DNA from: a virus
DNA: 64,000 nt
IMG/VR virus record: IMGVR_UViG_3300023174_002543
Span: 1-64,000 of that record
Strand: one strand, 5' to 3'
The notes below the pieces were generated by a model. It was not told the DNA's origin and did not search any database. It was given only the letters and a program-made list of their open reading frames with translations. A program made the translations under genes and the position numbers. Positions 42,305 to 52,139 of this stretch are shown one piece after another (position 1 is the stretch's first letter; each line of letters starts with the position of its first letter).

Positions 42305-45300
42305 TTAAATTGTTACTATTTTTTCTGCTTGTTTTGTTAATTTATCTAGTTTTTCTGCACTTGAATGTAGCGAGTTATATGCAGTTTTAGCTTGTGCGCT
42401 GTCAGCTCCATATTTAGATGATGCAATTTCGTACTTTTCATTTAGTTTTTCATAGTTAGCCAATTCAGTTACTAATTGTTCTGATATGCTGGCTAATTTA
42501 GTTTCAGCAGAAACATTGGGTTCAGGAGCTTTATTAGTACCAAATGAAGGTGAGGGTATTTTACTGTCACCTAATAATGACTTAGCCTGTGATTTTAAAC
42601 CGCTCACGTTAAAAGTATCTGATGATATCTTAGGCAATGAAATGTTTAGGGCACCGTGACCAATAGAACTAAACAAACTATTTAAACTACTTAATTTTGA
42701 GGGATCAAGACCTTTCATAGCAACTGCTGCAAGTGAGGCTCCTCCCACTACAGATTTGGCCGCAGCTAATTCAGAACCAAATTGACTACCACTTACATTT
42801 CCTGCTATGTTTTTAACTGCACTTGATATATTACTCATCCCTGTACTAGTTACCGGATTGCTAGAGTTGTTAGTTATAGAATCCATGCCGCCCGGTAGAC
42901 CTCCTAAGCTAGATACGTTAACTCCGGGTATTGCTGAATCAAGTTGAGACTGCACTAATGAATTAGCATTTATACCTTGTCCGCTTGAGGCAGCAGATGC
43001 CGCTGTAATTGCAAGGCCTGCGCCCGGTACGCTTGCTTCTAATGCAGTCTTTGCTAATCCTTGTACTTGAGGATCGTTTGCAATTTTTACTGCTGCATCA
43101 GCCGCCGTGCCAGCGGCGTTGGCAAGTGCAGTTACATCTCCTGCCGCACTGGCTACACTTGTTGGATCAGGCGGTGCATTGATAGCATTTAAATTTTGAG
43201 GAACATTAGGCTTCAATGGTTTAAATGCAGACACTACACTAGAATATAGACTTGAAGCAAAACCTTTAACTGCTTTAGCAACGTCAATTCCACCTAACTT
43301 AATTCCACTAAGTGCAACTAGAGACTTGTCTGCTAAGCCAGCTGCAAAATTACCACCTGAGATAATTTGACTTGCTGAGCCGGCCATACCTCCAGGAATC
43401 TTATCGGCTAATTCTGCTGGACTCAATCCAACTGAACCTGATGCAGAATTAGATGCTAAAAAGTTTGAAGTGGCTTTCAGTCCCAAAGATGCAGTGCTCA
43501 TAATCAATCCTGCTGTTTGAGTTGAATGTTCATTGCCGCTTATTATACCAGAAGATTTTAATTTATTTTCACCATCTACTAATAATGACGCAGCAGCTTT
43601 AGTTTGTGAACTAGTGTCATTTAAAAATTGATTCAAATTAGTGACACCATTTTGACCCGTAAAAATATTATTAGGCATTGCTTGTTCTAACGTTTTACCA
43701 CTATTCAATGCATAATTAACTGCAATGTCACTGCCTGGTTTAATTATACCAGCGTTGCTCATCTGAGTAGCGTTTAATCCAAAACTACCTACACCGGCTA
43801 CTTTTATACCTTGTCCGTTATCTAAAATTCCAGCGCCACCATTAAGTACTGCAGGACCTAGTGGACCCAATGCAGCTTGAACTGCCATTTGACTAACCAT
43901 ACTAGTTACTGCAGGATTACTTAGTGTAGTGGCTAATCCTTTAGTAAGATTAGTAACATCTGTTATTCCAGGAACTGTAGCTGCGAATGTACTATTAGTA
44001 ACATTGTCAGGTGACTGGGGCACTGCTGCATTTACTGAACTTATTGCTGAACTGGGTGAAGACGGAAATGCATCACTTGCACTTTTATTTGTTTTCTTAT
44101 CAACACCTTTACCTGCTTCTGCCCATGGCATATGAGCCGGAGCACGGTTAACAATACTTGCTAATTTAGCCGGGGCAGGATTATATCCTTTACTATCATC
44201 AAGTAGTGTATCGGATAGTACGCTTACATCAATTTGTTTAACTTCTTTAGGTGTTGTAGAAATTTCACCACTGTTAATTTTTACGTTTGGTTTCTTTTTT
44301 CCACCATTTATATAAACGGTACCTTTTGTTTTAGTTCCTATATCACCAGCTGCTTCTACGGCATAATTACTTTCAGTTTTAATTGTATAGTCACCCTTTG
44401 AATAGCTCTGTAGTGTGTCGCCTGCATATTGAGTTACTGTCTGTAAACCTTCAACTTTAGTATTTTTACCAGACATCTTTAAATCACCAACTGCATTAAT
44501 GTTTATGTTTCTATCAGCATGTAAATTTAAATCACCTTCAGTTCTTATGTTAACGCTATTAGTAGAGTACATATCAATAGTGCCCTCACGACCTAATTCA
44601 ATATAACTCTGTCCATTAGAATGCATTATCATTAATGTTTGAGCATAGTCATTCATTAATATCATGTGACCTGTTGCCGTGCGTAGTCTTATAAGTTGAT
44701 CTTTACCATATAAGTCCCCATCATCCATGACTAGGCTATGTCCACCTCTGCGACCAATAATTTTAAAGTTCTCGTCTTTTGCATCTGCTTTGATAGCGTC
44801 ACCAATACTCTTGTCATCATACCCACCTTGATATATTGGTCTACCGGGCGTACTTATCCCAAACACATGACTTGGGCTTTCACGCATACTTGAACTACTG
44901 ATGGTTCCCCTGTCTGGATCTTTTATTAATCCTTGATTGAACAATATGTCTGCTTGCCAACTATGAACTGGTCTAGGATTAGTTGCAATTGTAGGACTAT
45001 CTTTAATTGACTTCTTTGCATTGTTTACTTCCGTTACTGGTAATAATTTTGCGCCACCGTAACTTTTTGCTTCGCCTTCATTAGCTATAACATTAGCACT
45101 CGATCCTACTGCAGGAACCATGTGTGTCATTCCCGGTTTAGGTAATGAGCCAATATAATAACCAAAGTTAATGTCACCGTTTAAGAAAACACATAATACT
45201 TCTGTATCAATGTCAGGAGGTGTCATCCACATACCATAACTATTGGGATTACCTAAATATTTTCCATTATCATCACTACTAGATGTATTACCTGTATATC

Positions 45301-45526
45301 CAAAGAAAGGACTCATATAGTTAACAGGGGTCCAACTAGCCGGACTATCTTGATTTGATGAATTCCCTCTTAGTAAGAAAACTTCTATTCTACCTGAGCG
45401 AGTTGGATCAACGTTGTTTTTCACAATGCCTATAACTGCACTGGGTATGGTTTGTGCGCCGCCCCTAGTATCTTTGTTACTATTAAACGACCCACTTAGT
45501 TTAATATTATTTTCATTAGCTGACAT
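42305..45526 (-). CDS. 5: Baseplate central spike protein, gp5-like
   Basis: 1073 residues. Residues about 25-135 are the gp5-type OB fold (VIGIVKNNVDPTRSGRIEVF, then SYGMWMTPPDIDTEVLCVFL). About 270-420 is an intertwined beta-helix spike region with short repeats (RTEGDLNLHADRNININAVG, then DLKMSGKN). The rest, about 430-1073, is low-complexity Ala/Ser/Gly/Asn-rich, ending in a charged helix. No T4-type lysozyme domain is seen between the OB fold and the spike. Peptidoglycan engagement may instead come from the LysM protein next door or the M15 domain at 56730-59096. It punctures the outer membrane during contraction. Confidence 0.85.
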   Translation of the reverse strand: MSANENNIKLSGSFNSNKDTRGGAQTIPSAVIGIVKNNVDPTRSGRIEVFLLRGNSSNQDSPASWTPVNYMSPFFGYTGNTSSSDDNGKYLGNPNSYGMWMTPPDIDTEVLCVFLNGDINFGYYIGSLPKPGMTHMVPAVGSSANVIANEGEAKSYGGAKLLPVTEVNNAKKSIKDSPTIATNPRPVHSWQADILFNQGLIKDPDRGTISSSSMRESPSHVFGISTPGRPIYQGGYDDKSIGDAIKADAKDENFKIIGRRGGHSLVMDDGDLYGKDQLIRLRTATGHMILMNDYAQTLMIMHSNGQSYIELGREGTIDMYSTNSVNIRTEGDLNLHADRNININAVGDLKMSGKNTKVEGLQTVTQYAGDTLQSYSKGDYTIKTESNYAVEAAGDIGTKTKGTVYINGGKKKPNVKINSGEISTTPKEVKQIDVSVLSDTLLDDSKGYNPAPAKLASIVNRAPAHMPWAEAGKGVDKKTNKSASDAFPSSPSSAISSVNAAVPQSPDNVTNSTFAATVPGITDVTNLTKGLATTLSNPAVTSMVSQMAVQAALGPLGPAVLNGGAGILDNGQGIKVAGVGSFGLNATQMSNAGIIKPGSDIAVNYALNSGKTLEQAMPNNIFTGQNGVTNLNQFLNDTSSQTKAAASLLVDGENKLKSSGIISGNEHSTQTAGLIMSTASLGLKATSNFLASNSASGSVGLSPAELADKIPGGMAGSASQIISGGNFAAGLADKSLVALSGIKLGGIDVAKAVKGFASSLYSSVVSAFKPLKPNVPQNLNAINAPPDPTSVASAAGDVTALANAAGTAADAAVKIANDPQVQGLAKTALEASVPGAGLAITAASAASSGQGINANSLVQSQLDSAIPGVNVSSLGGLPGGMDSITNNSSNPVTSTGMSNISSAVKNIAGNVSGSQFGSELAAAKSVVGGASLAAVAMKGLDPSKLSSLNSLFSSIGHGALNISLPKISSDTFNVSGLKSQAKSLLGDSKIPSPSFGTNKAPEPNVSAETKLASISEQLVTELANYEKLNEKYEIASSKYGADSAQAKTAYNSLHSSAEKLDKLTKQAEKIVTI

Positions 45527-45543
45527 TGTATTCTCTCTTAAAT

Positions 45544-48171
45544 TTACGCAAAATTATCTTCGCGGCCGCCTTCATTTATGGCATTATCATTAACTAAAAA
45601 CATCTTATCATCATTAGCAACATTAAAAGAAGATTCTGGTTTTTCTGGAGGTATTGTAGTACGCAATGGACCAAGGTCACTAACTTGTAATCTTGGTGTT
45701 GTTTCGGAAGGGGTGAATGTATTGGATGATATTGCCTTGTCTGTTGATTCAGGGTTAGTAGTTGCCACTGTATCAAATCCAGTAGGTGTTGGTGCAGGAT
45801 ATCGTGCTAACAATGAGTCAGTTTCTCTAGCATTTTCAGCAATTTCAGATTTATTTGCAGGCTTGTCACTTACAAAAGGCGGTATACAAACTTTCAATTC
45901 TTGTTGAAATACACCTCTGCTAAATGTACTAATCACTTGCCACACCATATAGATGGTGCCTTGTACGTCTTTCTTAATACTATCAGGATATTTCCAAAAT
46001 AATATATCACCGTCTTGACTAGGATTTAACAATCCTGCATTTTTAGCATTGATTCCGGCATAGTCTTCTGCATCTCTAAAATCAATTTCAATAAACACTT
46101 GACCTGAACTAGGATTAATACTTTGGTCAGTACCAAACCACTTAGTAATAGCTTCCTGATATCCTTTAGTAGTACTAGTCATTAGATAATCAGGATCACC
46201 TAATATAACAATTTTAGCTTTAAGTTGGTCAGCAGGACTATAAAGAAATGTTTTAAATGGTCCAATCGCTTTATCAAAATACCCCGGAGCTTTTCCTTGC
46301 GGATTACTTCCACCTGATAAATTTGCAACTGGTGCTTTGTCATCTGTCTCATCTAATGGTGCATCTGTTCCATAGCCTGCTAAATTAAAATACAATAAAT
46401 TGTATGTTACATCATAGCTTATAATTTCTTTTTGATGCTGTGAGTTCTCCTTGTCTAAGTCGTTACTCATAAACCAATGTTTATATCGTTTCACTGGGCC
46501 ATAGTATGGAGTTCTTTTGCCTAATTGTAAGCCTCTGATATAAGGAACTTCATAACGTTTAATAATATATGTTATTTCACTTGCAAACACATTTCTCTTT
46601 TTGTCAAAACCCAATAACGTAACTTGTGGGATGACTGAATACCATCCGATAGTACCAGGAGTATTTTTGGTATAATCATCATCTTGTTGTTTTACTTGTT
46701 GAAATTCTTCAGTAGTAGTTATTTTTAATGCTTTTGTTACATAAGAACTTTGTGAAATAATTTGGTCTATAACCTGTAATATACTATCACCTTTATTAAT
46801 ACTAATAGGACGAGTTCTTTTTTGTATGACTGGTGCTTTACTTGAAGTTTTTACATTAGAGCCGGCTGCGCTAGTGACACCTGTATTAGGTGATTTTTCA
46901 TTTGGATTATTATCAACATCTACTAGAAATGCCGTATCTATGCCCGTGTTTGATTCAAATTTTATTATATACTTGTCTTTAACCAATATCTGTTCATCTT
47001 TAAACAATTGATCTTGGATTTCATTTAACCGTTGCATTAACCCAATAGCATTTGGATTTTTATTATTGCCGTCTGATCCCTGAAGTGCATCTTTTACTGT
47101 CTCACCCTTTATGGTTATATTTTCAGGTATTTCTAATTTGCTTTTTCCCATAGCAACTTGTTCGGAAACTAGTTTAGCTTTTACATTATATGTAACCATT
47201 TTAGGATCTAATTTAAAATCAAATCCATATATCTGTATAGGGAAACTACGTTGATAGTCGTCCTCTGACACCACATTACCTTTGCTGTCGTAACCATAAA
47301 ATTTTATAACAATTAAATAATGTGTCTGTAACGCGGTTATACTTTCGTTAACTTCTCTTTGTATTTGACTTTCTGCCTGTACTTTAGTTGCAGCCTTTAT
47401 TAGTTTTGTAGGGAATGAAAAACCATAAGGTTCGTGTATTTGAAAACTTATATCAAAAACATTAGATGCGCTATATGTTTCTTTGCTACTAATTGCGGTA
47501 GATATTCTTAGATTATCAATATAATAGTCTAACTCGAACCCGGGTGCTCTCCAATTTTCAGCATTCGGGCCTCCTCCATTATCACCGCTATTATTGATAC
47601 CACCACTACGACAAATTAATTTCCAATCTTTAGGAATAGTCTGTCCACCTTCACTATATAAATTGAAGTTATCTGGGTTTATCATATACAAACTTATATT
47701 GTATGTGCTGCTAGAATACTTTGATAGAGGATTAGGTCTAATAGGCCCTACTTTATTACTGCCTGTATTAGGACTATCTACATTTATATTTTCAGTAGGC
47801 TTTTTTTCCGTTTCAGCTGCATTATCATCATTAGTTTCCGGCTGTGTTGCAGGTGCCGGGGGCGGCGGCGGGGCATCGGTAACGGGGTTTGCGATTGGTG
47901 GTGTTTCAGCTATTGTTACTGGTTGTGCTGGCGCTGGTGGTTTATCAGGTTGCGGTGATGGTTGTGATTGCGACTCTGCATTAGTTTTCCATTTATCAAC
48001 AATGCCACTAAGTGTGTCACCTTTTTGTACAGTTACAGTACTTCCATCAGGTAACGATATTGTTTGACCTGGTGTGATTAAATTAGCATTTTTAAGGCTG
48101 TTGTCTCCTGCAACCTTAGTTACGGTCTGTGAAAATGATAGATTACTACTAGGATACTTATATGTGGCCAT
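45544..48171 (-). CDS. LysM-containing baseplate hub protein
   Basis: 875 residues. The first 65 residues contain a LysM unit (GQTISLPDGSTVTVQKGDTL followed by SGIVDKW), a peptidoglycan-binding fold. About 70-115 is a Pro/Ala-rich linker. The remainder is a globular structural part with hub-like features: FDISFQIHEPYGFSFPTKLI near 240, DSILQVIDQIISQSS near 465 and YIIKRYEVPYIRGLQLGKR near 535. The position next to gp5 and gp53 suggests the gp27-like hub ring that carries the spike, but the assignment rests on context. The end is disordered and Ser/Thr-rich. Confidence 0.75.
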   Translation of the reverse strand: MATYKYPSSNLSFSQTVTKVAGDNSLKNANLITPGQTISLPDGSTVTVQKGDTLSGIVDKWKTNAESQSQPSPQPDKPPAPAQPVTIAETPPIANPVTDAPPPPPAPATQPETNDDNAAETEKKPTENINVDSPNTGSNKVGPIRPNPLSKYSSSTYNISLYMINPDNFNLYSEGGQTIPKDWKLICRSGGINNSGDNGGGPNAENWRAPGFELDYYIDNLRISTAISSKETYSASNVFDISFQIHEPYGFSFPTKLIKAATKVQAESQIQREVNESITALQTHYLIVIKFYGYDSKGNVVSEDDYQRSFPIQIYGFDFKLDPKMVTYNVKAKLVSEQVAMGKSKLEIPENITIKGETVKDALQGSDGNNKNPNAIGLMQRLNEIQDQLFKDEQILVKDKYIIKFESNTGIDTAFLVDVDNNPNEKSPNTGVTSAAGSNVKTSSKAPVIQKRTRPISINKGDSILQVIDQIISQSSYVTKALKITTTEEFQQVKQQDDDYTKNTPGTIGWYSVIPQVTLLGFDKKRNVFASEITYIIKRYEVPYIRGLQLGKRTPYYGPVKRYKHWFMSNDLDKENSQHQKEIISYDVTYNLLYFNLAGYGTDAPLDETDDKAPVANLSGGSNPQGKAPGYFDKAIGPFKTFLYSPADQLKAKIVILGDPDYLMTSTTKGYQEAITKWFGTDQSINPSSGQVFIEIDFRDAEDYAGINAKNAGLLNPSQDGDILFWKYPDSIKKDVQGTIYMVWQVISTFSRGVFQQELKVCIPPFVSDKPANKSEIAENARETDSLLARYPAPTPTGFDTVATTNPESTDKAISSNTFTPSETTPRLQVSDLGPLRTTIPPEKPESSFNVANDDKMFLVNDNAINEGGREDNFA

Positions 48172-48172
48172 A

Positions 48173-48481
48173 TTATAAACTTAAAGCGTTTTTTAAATTA
48201 TTAAATTGTGGCAAGTAGATATATGTACCGGTGGTAAAATCAAACAATGGATCTTTTAATGTATTTGGATTTCTTTGTGTGAATACCCACCACAATCTAC
48301 TGTCACTGTATAAGTCATGTGCTAACAAGTCAGGGCGATAATTATAAGTAACTGTTATCTGCCAATATACGTCAGTGGTGTCCGGTGGTATACTTCTATT
48401 AACCATGTTATCTAAAAATACGTTTTTATATACCTTAGTAAGATAGTACGGACTTGTTTGTGGATATGTTATATTAGTCAT
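48173..48481 (-). CDS. 53: Baseplate wedge protein gp53-like
   Basis: 102 residues. The ATG at 48481 overlaps the upstream stop (TAATG) and is preferred to an upstream GTG. The core VTYNYRPDLLAHDLYSDSRL followed by WWVFTQRNPNTLKDPLFDF is the conserved gp53 module, in which LAxxLYGDxxLWW is a widely shared motif. T4 gp53 has 196 residues, so this is a minimal form. It joins wedges to the hub. Confidence 0.85.
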   Translation of the reverse strand: MTNITYPQTSPYYLTKVYKNVFLDNMVNRSIPPDTTDVYWQITVTYNYRPDLLAHDLYSDSRLWWVFTQRNPNTLKDPLFDFTTGTYIYLPQFNNLKNALSL

Positions 48482-50064
48482 TACCACATTCCTCGTGTTT
48501 TAACCAAGTCACCAGATGAATAGCTGTTTTTACCATTTAACTTGAAGTTTTCGCTTATGTCTAGCCTAGTAACTATTGGGTGTGCAGTTAATTGAATTTG
48601 TATTTTACTCGGAACATATGTTACTTGTGAATCGCTAGAAGTTAGACTTTTAAAGTTGGGTCCTGAAGGTACTGCATTTTTATTTAAGTTAGAGCCTGAT
48701 AATCTATGCTTTGATAAAAAATCATTGAATGGATTACTTTTTTTCTGTTGTGCGTTTTGTTTTCTAACTGGAATTCCTCCAGCGGTAAATGCATCAAAAG
48801 TTTCAGTTCGTATGTAATCAACATCATTAGGTAAGTTATATTGAAACATACTTAATACTAAAGGATGATTTTTAAATTGATATGAACCAAATCCGCTTAG
48901 ATAACATAAAGGCGGAGGAGTACCACCACGTGGATTAATATCTTGTCCATAAAACATTTTAGTAACACTCTTAAAAAAGTGTATTACTGCTAACATATAT
49001 TTTGCTTCAACATTATCCTGTGCAGTAAATTCAGCAATTATTGTGATATCATCCAGGCTACTGTTTGTATAAAAATAATTTTTATAGTTAGTGTGTGTTA
49101 TTTCTACTGGAGCATAGTTTGCCCTGTATGACATGTTAATTTGTGGTAAGTAAGGAAATATAACACCATCAGTATCTTTCAATGGAAAAAGCACATCGTT
49201 ATATGATATATCCGAACTACGATATAAGTAGTCTGCTCCCGGGGCCAAACTTAATCTTACACGCCAATCATCTGGTTGTTTATTAACTCCCGAAACCTCC
49301 ACTTTAGGTACTGAGACAGCAGTTTCACTGAGATTAACATTTGCTACGGGTCTACTTCCAGTGCCAGGTGTTACTGTTTCTGTGAGTGGTTGACCATTTT
49401 CATTTTGCGGTTTTGCCATTTCTTTGGCTCTAGCAAAAGTATCCTTAGAATCCATATTGCCTGCTATGGATGCATCAGAATTTGATTTTATTGCAGATTG
49501 GTCGTTTGAGTTAGGACTAGTCGCAGTTGAAGTTCCATTAGTATCGCCGTATGCTTGTGCGGTTGCTCCAGCCGGAGTATTATCTACTTCTTTTACTTTT
49601 GCCTCTGCTGTCCTGAGGGTTGTAGCGTGATTAGCTATTTCCCGTGTTTGGTCATCATACTCTTTTATTAATTGTTTTCTTTCACTTAATAACTCTTGTT
49701 CTTTATTTGTATACTCATCAAGTTTTGATTGTGCTTTGTCTGCCTTTCTTGACGCAGCTTGGGCAGTATCGTAATGTAGATCCGCAACGGTTTGATGTTG
49801 TTCTCGTTCAAGCGAACCCGGTGGCGCATTTTTTGCTTTTTCTGCATATTGATTAGAAAGGTCTTGGTATTTGTCTCTCTGTGCGGAATAATTTTCTAAC
49901 TTGGTTCGCTCAGTGTCTTGTACCACTCTAGCATTTTTTAGGTCATATGAAGTTAAGGTTATTTTTTGGTCAGTGGCAGCCTTTGCTTCTTTGGCAACTC
50001 GTATAGACTCATAGGCAGCATCAACTTGACCCTGGGCTTGTTTCTTAATATCTTGATTATCCAT
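48481..50064 (-). CDS. Baseplate/tail-tube junction protein with N-terminal coiled coil
   Basis: 527 residues. Residues 1-165 form long charged coiled coils rich in Lys, Glu, Ala and Gln. About 165-255 is a disordered Ser/Thr/Asn/Gly linker. From about 258 a structured domain begins with KQPDDWRVRLSLAPGADYLY and includes FYGQDINPRGGTPPPLCYLS and a tube-like beta-rich end ...LVKTRGMW. Position after gp53 in a baseplate operon and tube-like beta strands suggest a gp48/gp54-type tail-tube initiator. The exact T4 equivalent is uncertain. It is the first gene of the operon, with AAAGG before the ATG. Confidence 0.65.
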   Translation of the reverse strand: MDNQDIKKQAQGQVDAAYESIRVAKEAKAATDQKITLTSYDLKNARVVQDTERTKLENYSAQRDKYQDLSNQYAEKAKNAPPGSLEREQHQTVADLHYDTAQAASRKADKAQSKLDEYTNKEQELLSERKQLIKEYDDQTREIANHATTLRTAEAKVKEVDNTPAGATAQAYGDTNGTSTATSPNSNDQSAIKSNSDASIAGNMDSKDTFARAKEMAKPQNENGQPLTETVTPGTGSRPVANVNLSETAVSVPKVEVSGVNKQPDDWRVRLSLAPGADYLYRSSDISYNDVLFPLKDTDGVIFPYLPQINMSYRANYAPVEITHTNYKNYFYTNSSLDDITIIAEFTAQDNVEAKYMLAVIHFFKSVTKMFYGQDINPRGGTPPPLCYLSGFGSYQFKNHPLVLSMFQYNLPNDVDYIRTETFDAFTAGGIPVRKQNAQQKKSNPFNDFLSKHRLSGSNLNKNAVPSGPNFKSLTSSDSQVTYVPSKIQIQLTAHPIVTRLDISENFKLNGKNSYSSGDLVKTRGMW

Positions 50065-50085
50065 GTCTAAACCTTTACTAAATAG

Positions 50086-50093
50086 TATTTATC
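50086..50093 (-). promoter_or_regulatory. Late promoter box GATAAATA for the baseplate operon
   Basis: Minus-strand GCGATAAATACTATT with about 21 nt to the ATG at 50064. Directly upstream lies a perfect A/T hairpin (AAAAAAT, CACC loop, ATTTTTT, 50098-50115). The spacer is shared with the gp55 promoter on the plus strand. Confidence 0.65.
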
Positions 50094-50125
50094 GCACAAA
50101 AAATCACCATTTTTTACCATATACT

Positions 50126-50155
50126 GTTGTATTTCTACAACCGTTATGCTATACT
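50126..50155 (+). promoter_or_regulatory. Sigma70-like promoter of gp55 with palindromic operator candidate
   Basis: TTGTAT (50127-50132), a 17-nt spacer and TATACT (50150-50155) form a host-type promoter with a good -10 and weak -35. The perfect inverted repeat GTTGTA-TTTC-TACAAC (50126-50141) covers the -35 element, as expected for a repressor or activator site. It would allow gp55 to be made before late genes. Confidence 0.5.
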
Positions 50156-50180
50156 CAATTCATCAAAACTACGGAGAAAT

Positions 50181-51077
50181 ATGAGTTTACCAAGCAAAAA
50201 ACCAGTCAACTATTTAAACAATAAAGACATATTAAAAGAGATTCATTCAAGCAAAAACACATATTGTGTATTCTTAAAACCAGAGGACCATAGATACGAT
50301 TTCATAGTAGACATGCCCACTGAGTCTATGGAAAAAAGTTTAGAGTTCGCATATAAGCCAGAAAATATTCAATTAGCCCGCGAAACTAGGGCCACAAGAT
50401 TGAGTTTAGAGGCAGGGGAAAAGGATTCAGTAGATCCATTAAGTATCCCAATGACAGATTTAGTATTTAGGGTAATGACTTGGGATCATATTCCGGTCGC
50501 ACCAAAACAACCCCGCAAAGTAGATAAAAAGAAAACTGCAAAAGATTTCTTTGAGTTTGACAGTGACCAAGATGAAATCTTCTCAGACTTAGAAGATCCA
50601 GCTACTATAAAAGAAATTGATGATATGGTTCATGTCAAAGTTAATTTCCCACCATTCCAACATTTTCGACTAGACAAGAACAACACATTCAAGTGTATTG
50701 GTAAGAGTCATTGGATTGGTGATTTGAAAAAAGGTGAATTCAGTAAAGACCAAGGTAATATTACTAACAAACTTGCCCGTATGTATATTATGATGTGTGA
50801 AAAGTATGCTATGAAATTCAATTGGCGCGGATATACATACAACGATGAAATGCGTAACAGTGCCATTCTACAGCTTACATATGTTGGGTTACGATTCAAC
50901 GAAGCAAAAAGTGCCAATCCTTTCGCATACTACACAGCTGCAATTACAAATAGTTTCTGTCGTGTATTAAACAGTGAAAAGCGTAACCAGAATATAAGGG
51001 ATGACATTTTAGAAATGAATGGACTAAACCCAAGTTGGAGTCGTCAGGGTACTTCAAGTACGGTTTATGAAGAATAG
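50181..51077 (+). CDS. 55: Late transcription sigma factor gp55
   Basis: 298 residues (T4: 185). The start is the ATG at 50181 with GGAGA 6 nt upstream; a TTG 54 nt earlier is less likely. The sigma70-region-2-like core lies at about 195-285: ARMYIMMCEKYAMKFNWRGY, then GLRFNEAKSANPFAYYTAAI and TNSFCRVLNSEKRNQNIRDD. gp55 directs host RNA polymerase to TATAAATA-type late promoters, many of which are visible in this window. The first 190 residues are an acidic/charged extension not found in T4 gp55. Confidence 0.9.
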   Translation: MSLPSKKPVNYLNNKDILKEIHSSKNTYCVFLKPEDHRYDFIVDMPTESMEKSLEFAYKPENIQLARETRATRLSLEAGEKDSVDPLSIPMTDLVFRVMTWDHIPVAPKQPRKVDKKKTAKDFFEFDSDQDEIFSDLEDPATIKEIDDMVHVKVNFPPFQHFRLDKNNTFKCIGKSHWIGDLKKGEFSKDQGNITNKLARMYIMMCEKYAMKFNWRGYTYNDEMRNSAILQLTYVGLRFNEAKSANPFAYYTAAITNSFCRVLNSEKRNQNIRDDILEMNGLNPSWSRQGTSSTVYEE

Positions 51078-51090
51078 GTTACCAACGTTG

Positions 51091-51119
51091 TTGATTTCGT
51101 ATAGAGAAAAGTATACAAT
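51091..51119 (+). promoter_or_regulatory. Sigma70-like promoter before gp47
   Basis: TTGATT (51091-51096), 17 nt, TACAAT (51114-51119). The expected +1 lies at about 51126, the gp47 ATG itself. No good ribosome binding site is seen before that ATG. Confidence 0.45.
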
Positions 51120-51125
51120 CACTTG

Positions 51126-52139
51126 ATGAGTAATTTATTTAAAAAAGCCGCAGTCTTTACTGACATTCACTTTGGTCTAAAAAGCAACAGTTTACAGCAC
51201 AATTTAGATTGTGAGGGATTCGTTGATTGGTTTATACAAAAAGCCAAATCAGAGAATTGTGAAACTTGTTTCTTTTTAGGCGACTGGCATCATCACAGAG
51301 CCAGTATCAACTTGCACACACTACAGTTTAGTTTGCAGGCAATAGAAAAATTAAGCAAGAATTTTGATCGGGTATTCTTTATACCCGGTAATCACGACCT
51401 CTACTACAGAGACAAGCGTGATGTACATAGTGCTGAGTGGGCTAAACATATTCCAAACATTACAATCGTCAATGACTTTTATAGTGAAGGTGATGTAGTT
51501 ATTACTCCGTGGCTAGTACAAGACGATTACAAGAAAGTTCAAAAACTAAGTGGCAAATATATGTTTGGTCATTTAGAGTTACCTAGATTCTATATGAATG
51601 CTATGGTAGAAATGCCCGATCACGGTGAGATTAATGAAAATCATATGGGTGGCTTTGAAAAAGTATTTTCAGGTCATTTTCATAAACGACAAGCACGTAA
51701 AAATATTTGGTATATAGGTAACAGTTTCCCGCACAACTACGCTGACGCTGGCGATGATGCACGTGGCATGATGATACTAGAATGGGGTAGCGAACCTGTT
51801 TTTCATGCATGGCCTAGACAACCAGTTTTCCGTGTACATAAACTTAGTGATGTATTAGACAATGAACAAGGTTTGCTATTGATTGATAGTTATGTTAGAA
51901 TACATTTAGACACCGAGATTAGTTATGAAGAGGCTAATTTCTTACGTGAAACATGGATACCCGAATACAAACTACGTGAAATGGCACTTATCCCCATGAA
52001 GGTAGAACAAGCCGAGCAAGCAAACATGGACGGCGTTAAGTTTGAAAGTGTAGACCAAATTGTTATTGACCAAATCAATTCAATTGAAAGTCAAGGCTTT
52101 GACAAGAAGATGTTATTGGAAATTTACAACAATCTATGA
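51126..52139 (+). CDS. 47: Recombination nuclease subunit gp47 (Mre11-like)
   Basis: 337 residues (T4: 339). Calcineurin-like phosphoesterase motifs in order: FTDIHFG (about 13-19), FLGDWHHHR (about 53-61), FIPGNHDLYY (about 88-97), FGHLE (about 150) and FSGHFHKR (about 178-185), which bind two Mn ions. With gp46 it resects DNA ends for recombination-dependent replication. The ATG at 51126 follows an in-frame TTG that is less likely. The end overlaps the next ATG (ATGA). Confidence 0.93.
   Translation: MSNLFKKAAVFTDIHFGLKSNSLQHNLDCEGFVDWFIQKAKSENCETCFFLGDWHHHRASINLHTLQFSLQAIEKLSKNFDRVFFIPGNHDLYYRDKRDVHSAEWAKHIPNITIVNDFYSEGDVVITPWLVQDDYKKVQKLSGKYMFGHLELPRFYMNAMVEMPDHGEINENHMGGFEKVFSGHFHKRQARKNIWYIGNSFPHNYADAGDDARGMMILEWGSEPVFHAWPRQPVFRVHKLSDVLDNEQGLLLIDSYVRIHLDTEISYEEANFLRETWIPEYKLREMALIPMKVEQAEQANMDGVKFESVDQIVIDQINSIESQGFDKKMLLEIYNNL

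Noticed and set aside
42305-45526. Lysozyme domain in the gp5-like spike
   Set aside because: The OB fold passes to the beta-helix spike without a T4-lysozyme-like stretch; none of the expected motifs is visible.
47530-47550. TCGAACCCGGG resembling a tRNA T arm
   Set aside because: It lies inside the LysM hub gene and no other tRNA element surrounds it.
47594-48067. 157-codon plus-strand frame opposite the LysM gene
   Set aside because: It mirrors the Pro-rich linker and LysM coding sequence and has no promoter or ribosome binding site.
50098-50115. A/T hairpin as a rho-independent terminator
   Set aside because: It has no G/C pairs and stands between two divergent promoters, where no transcript needs to end.
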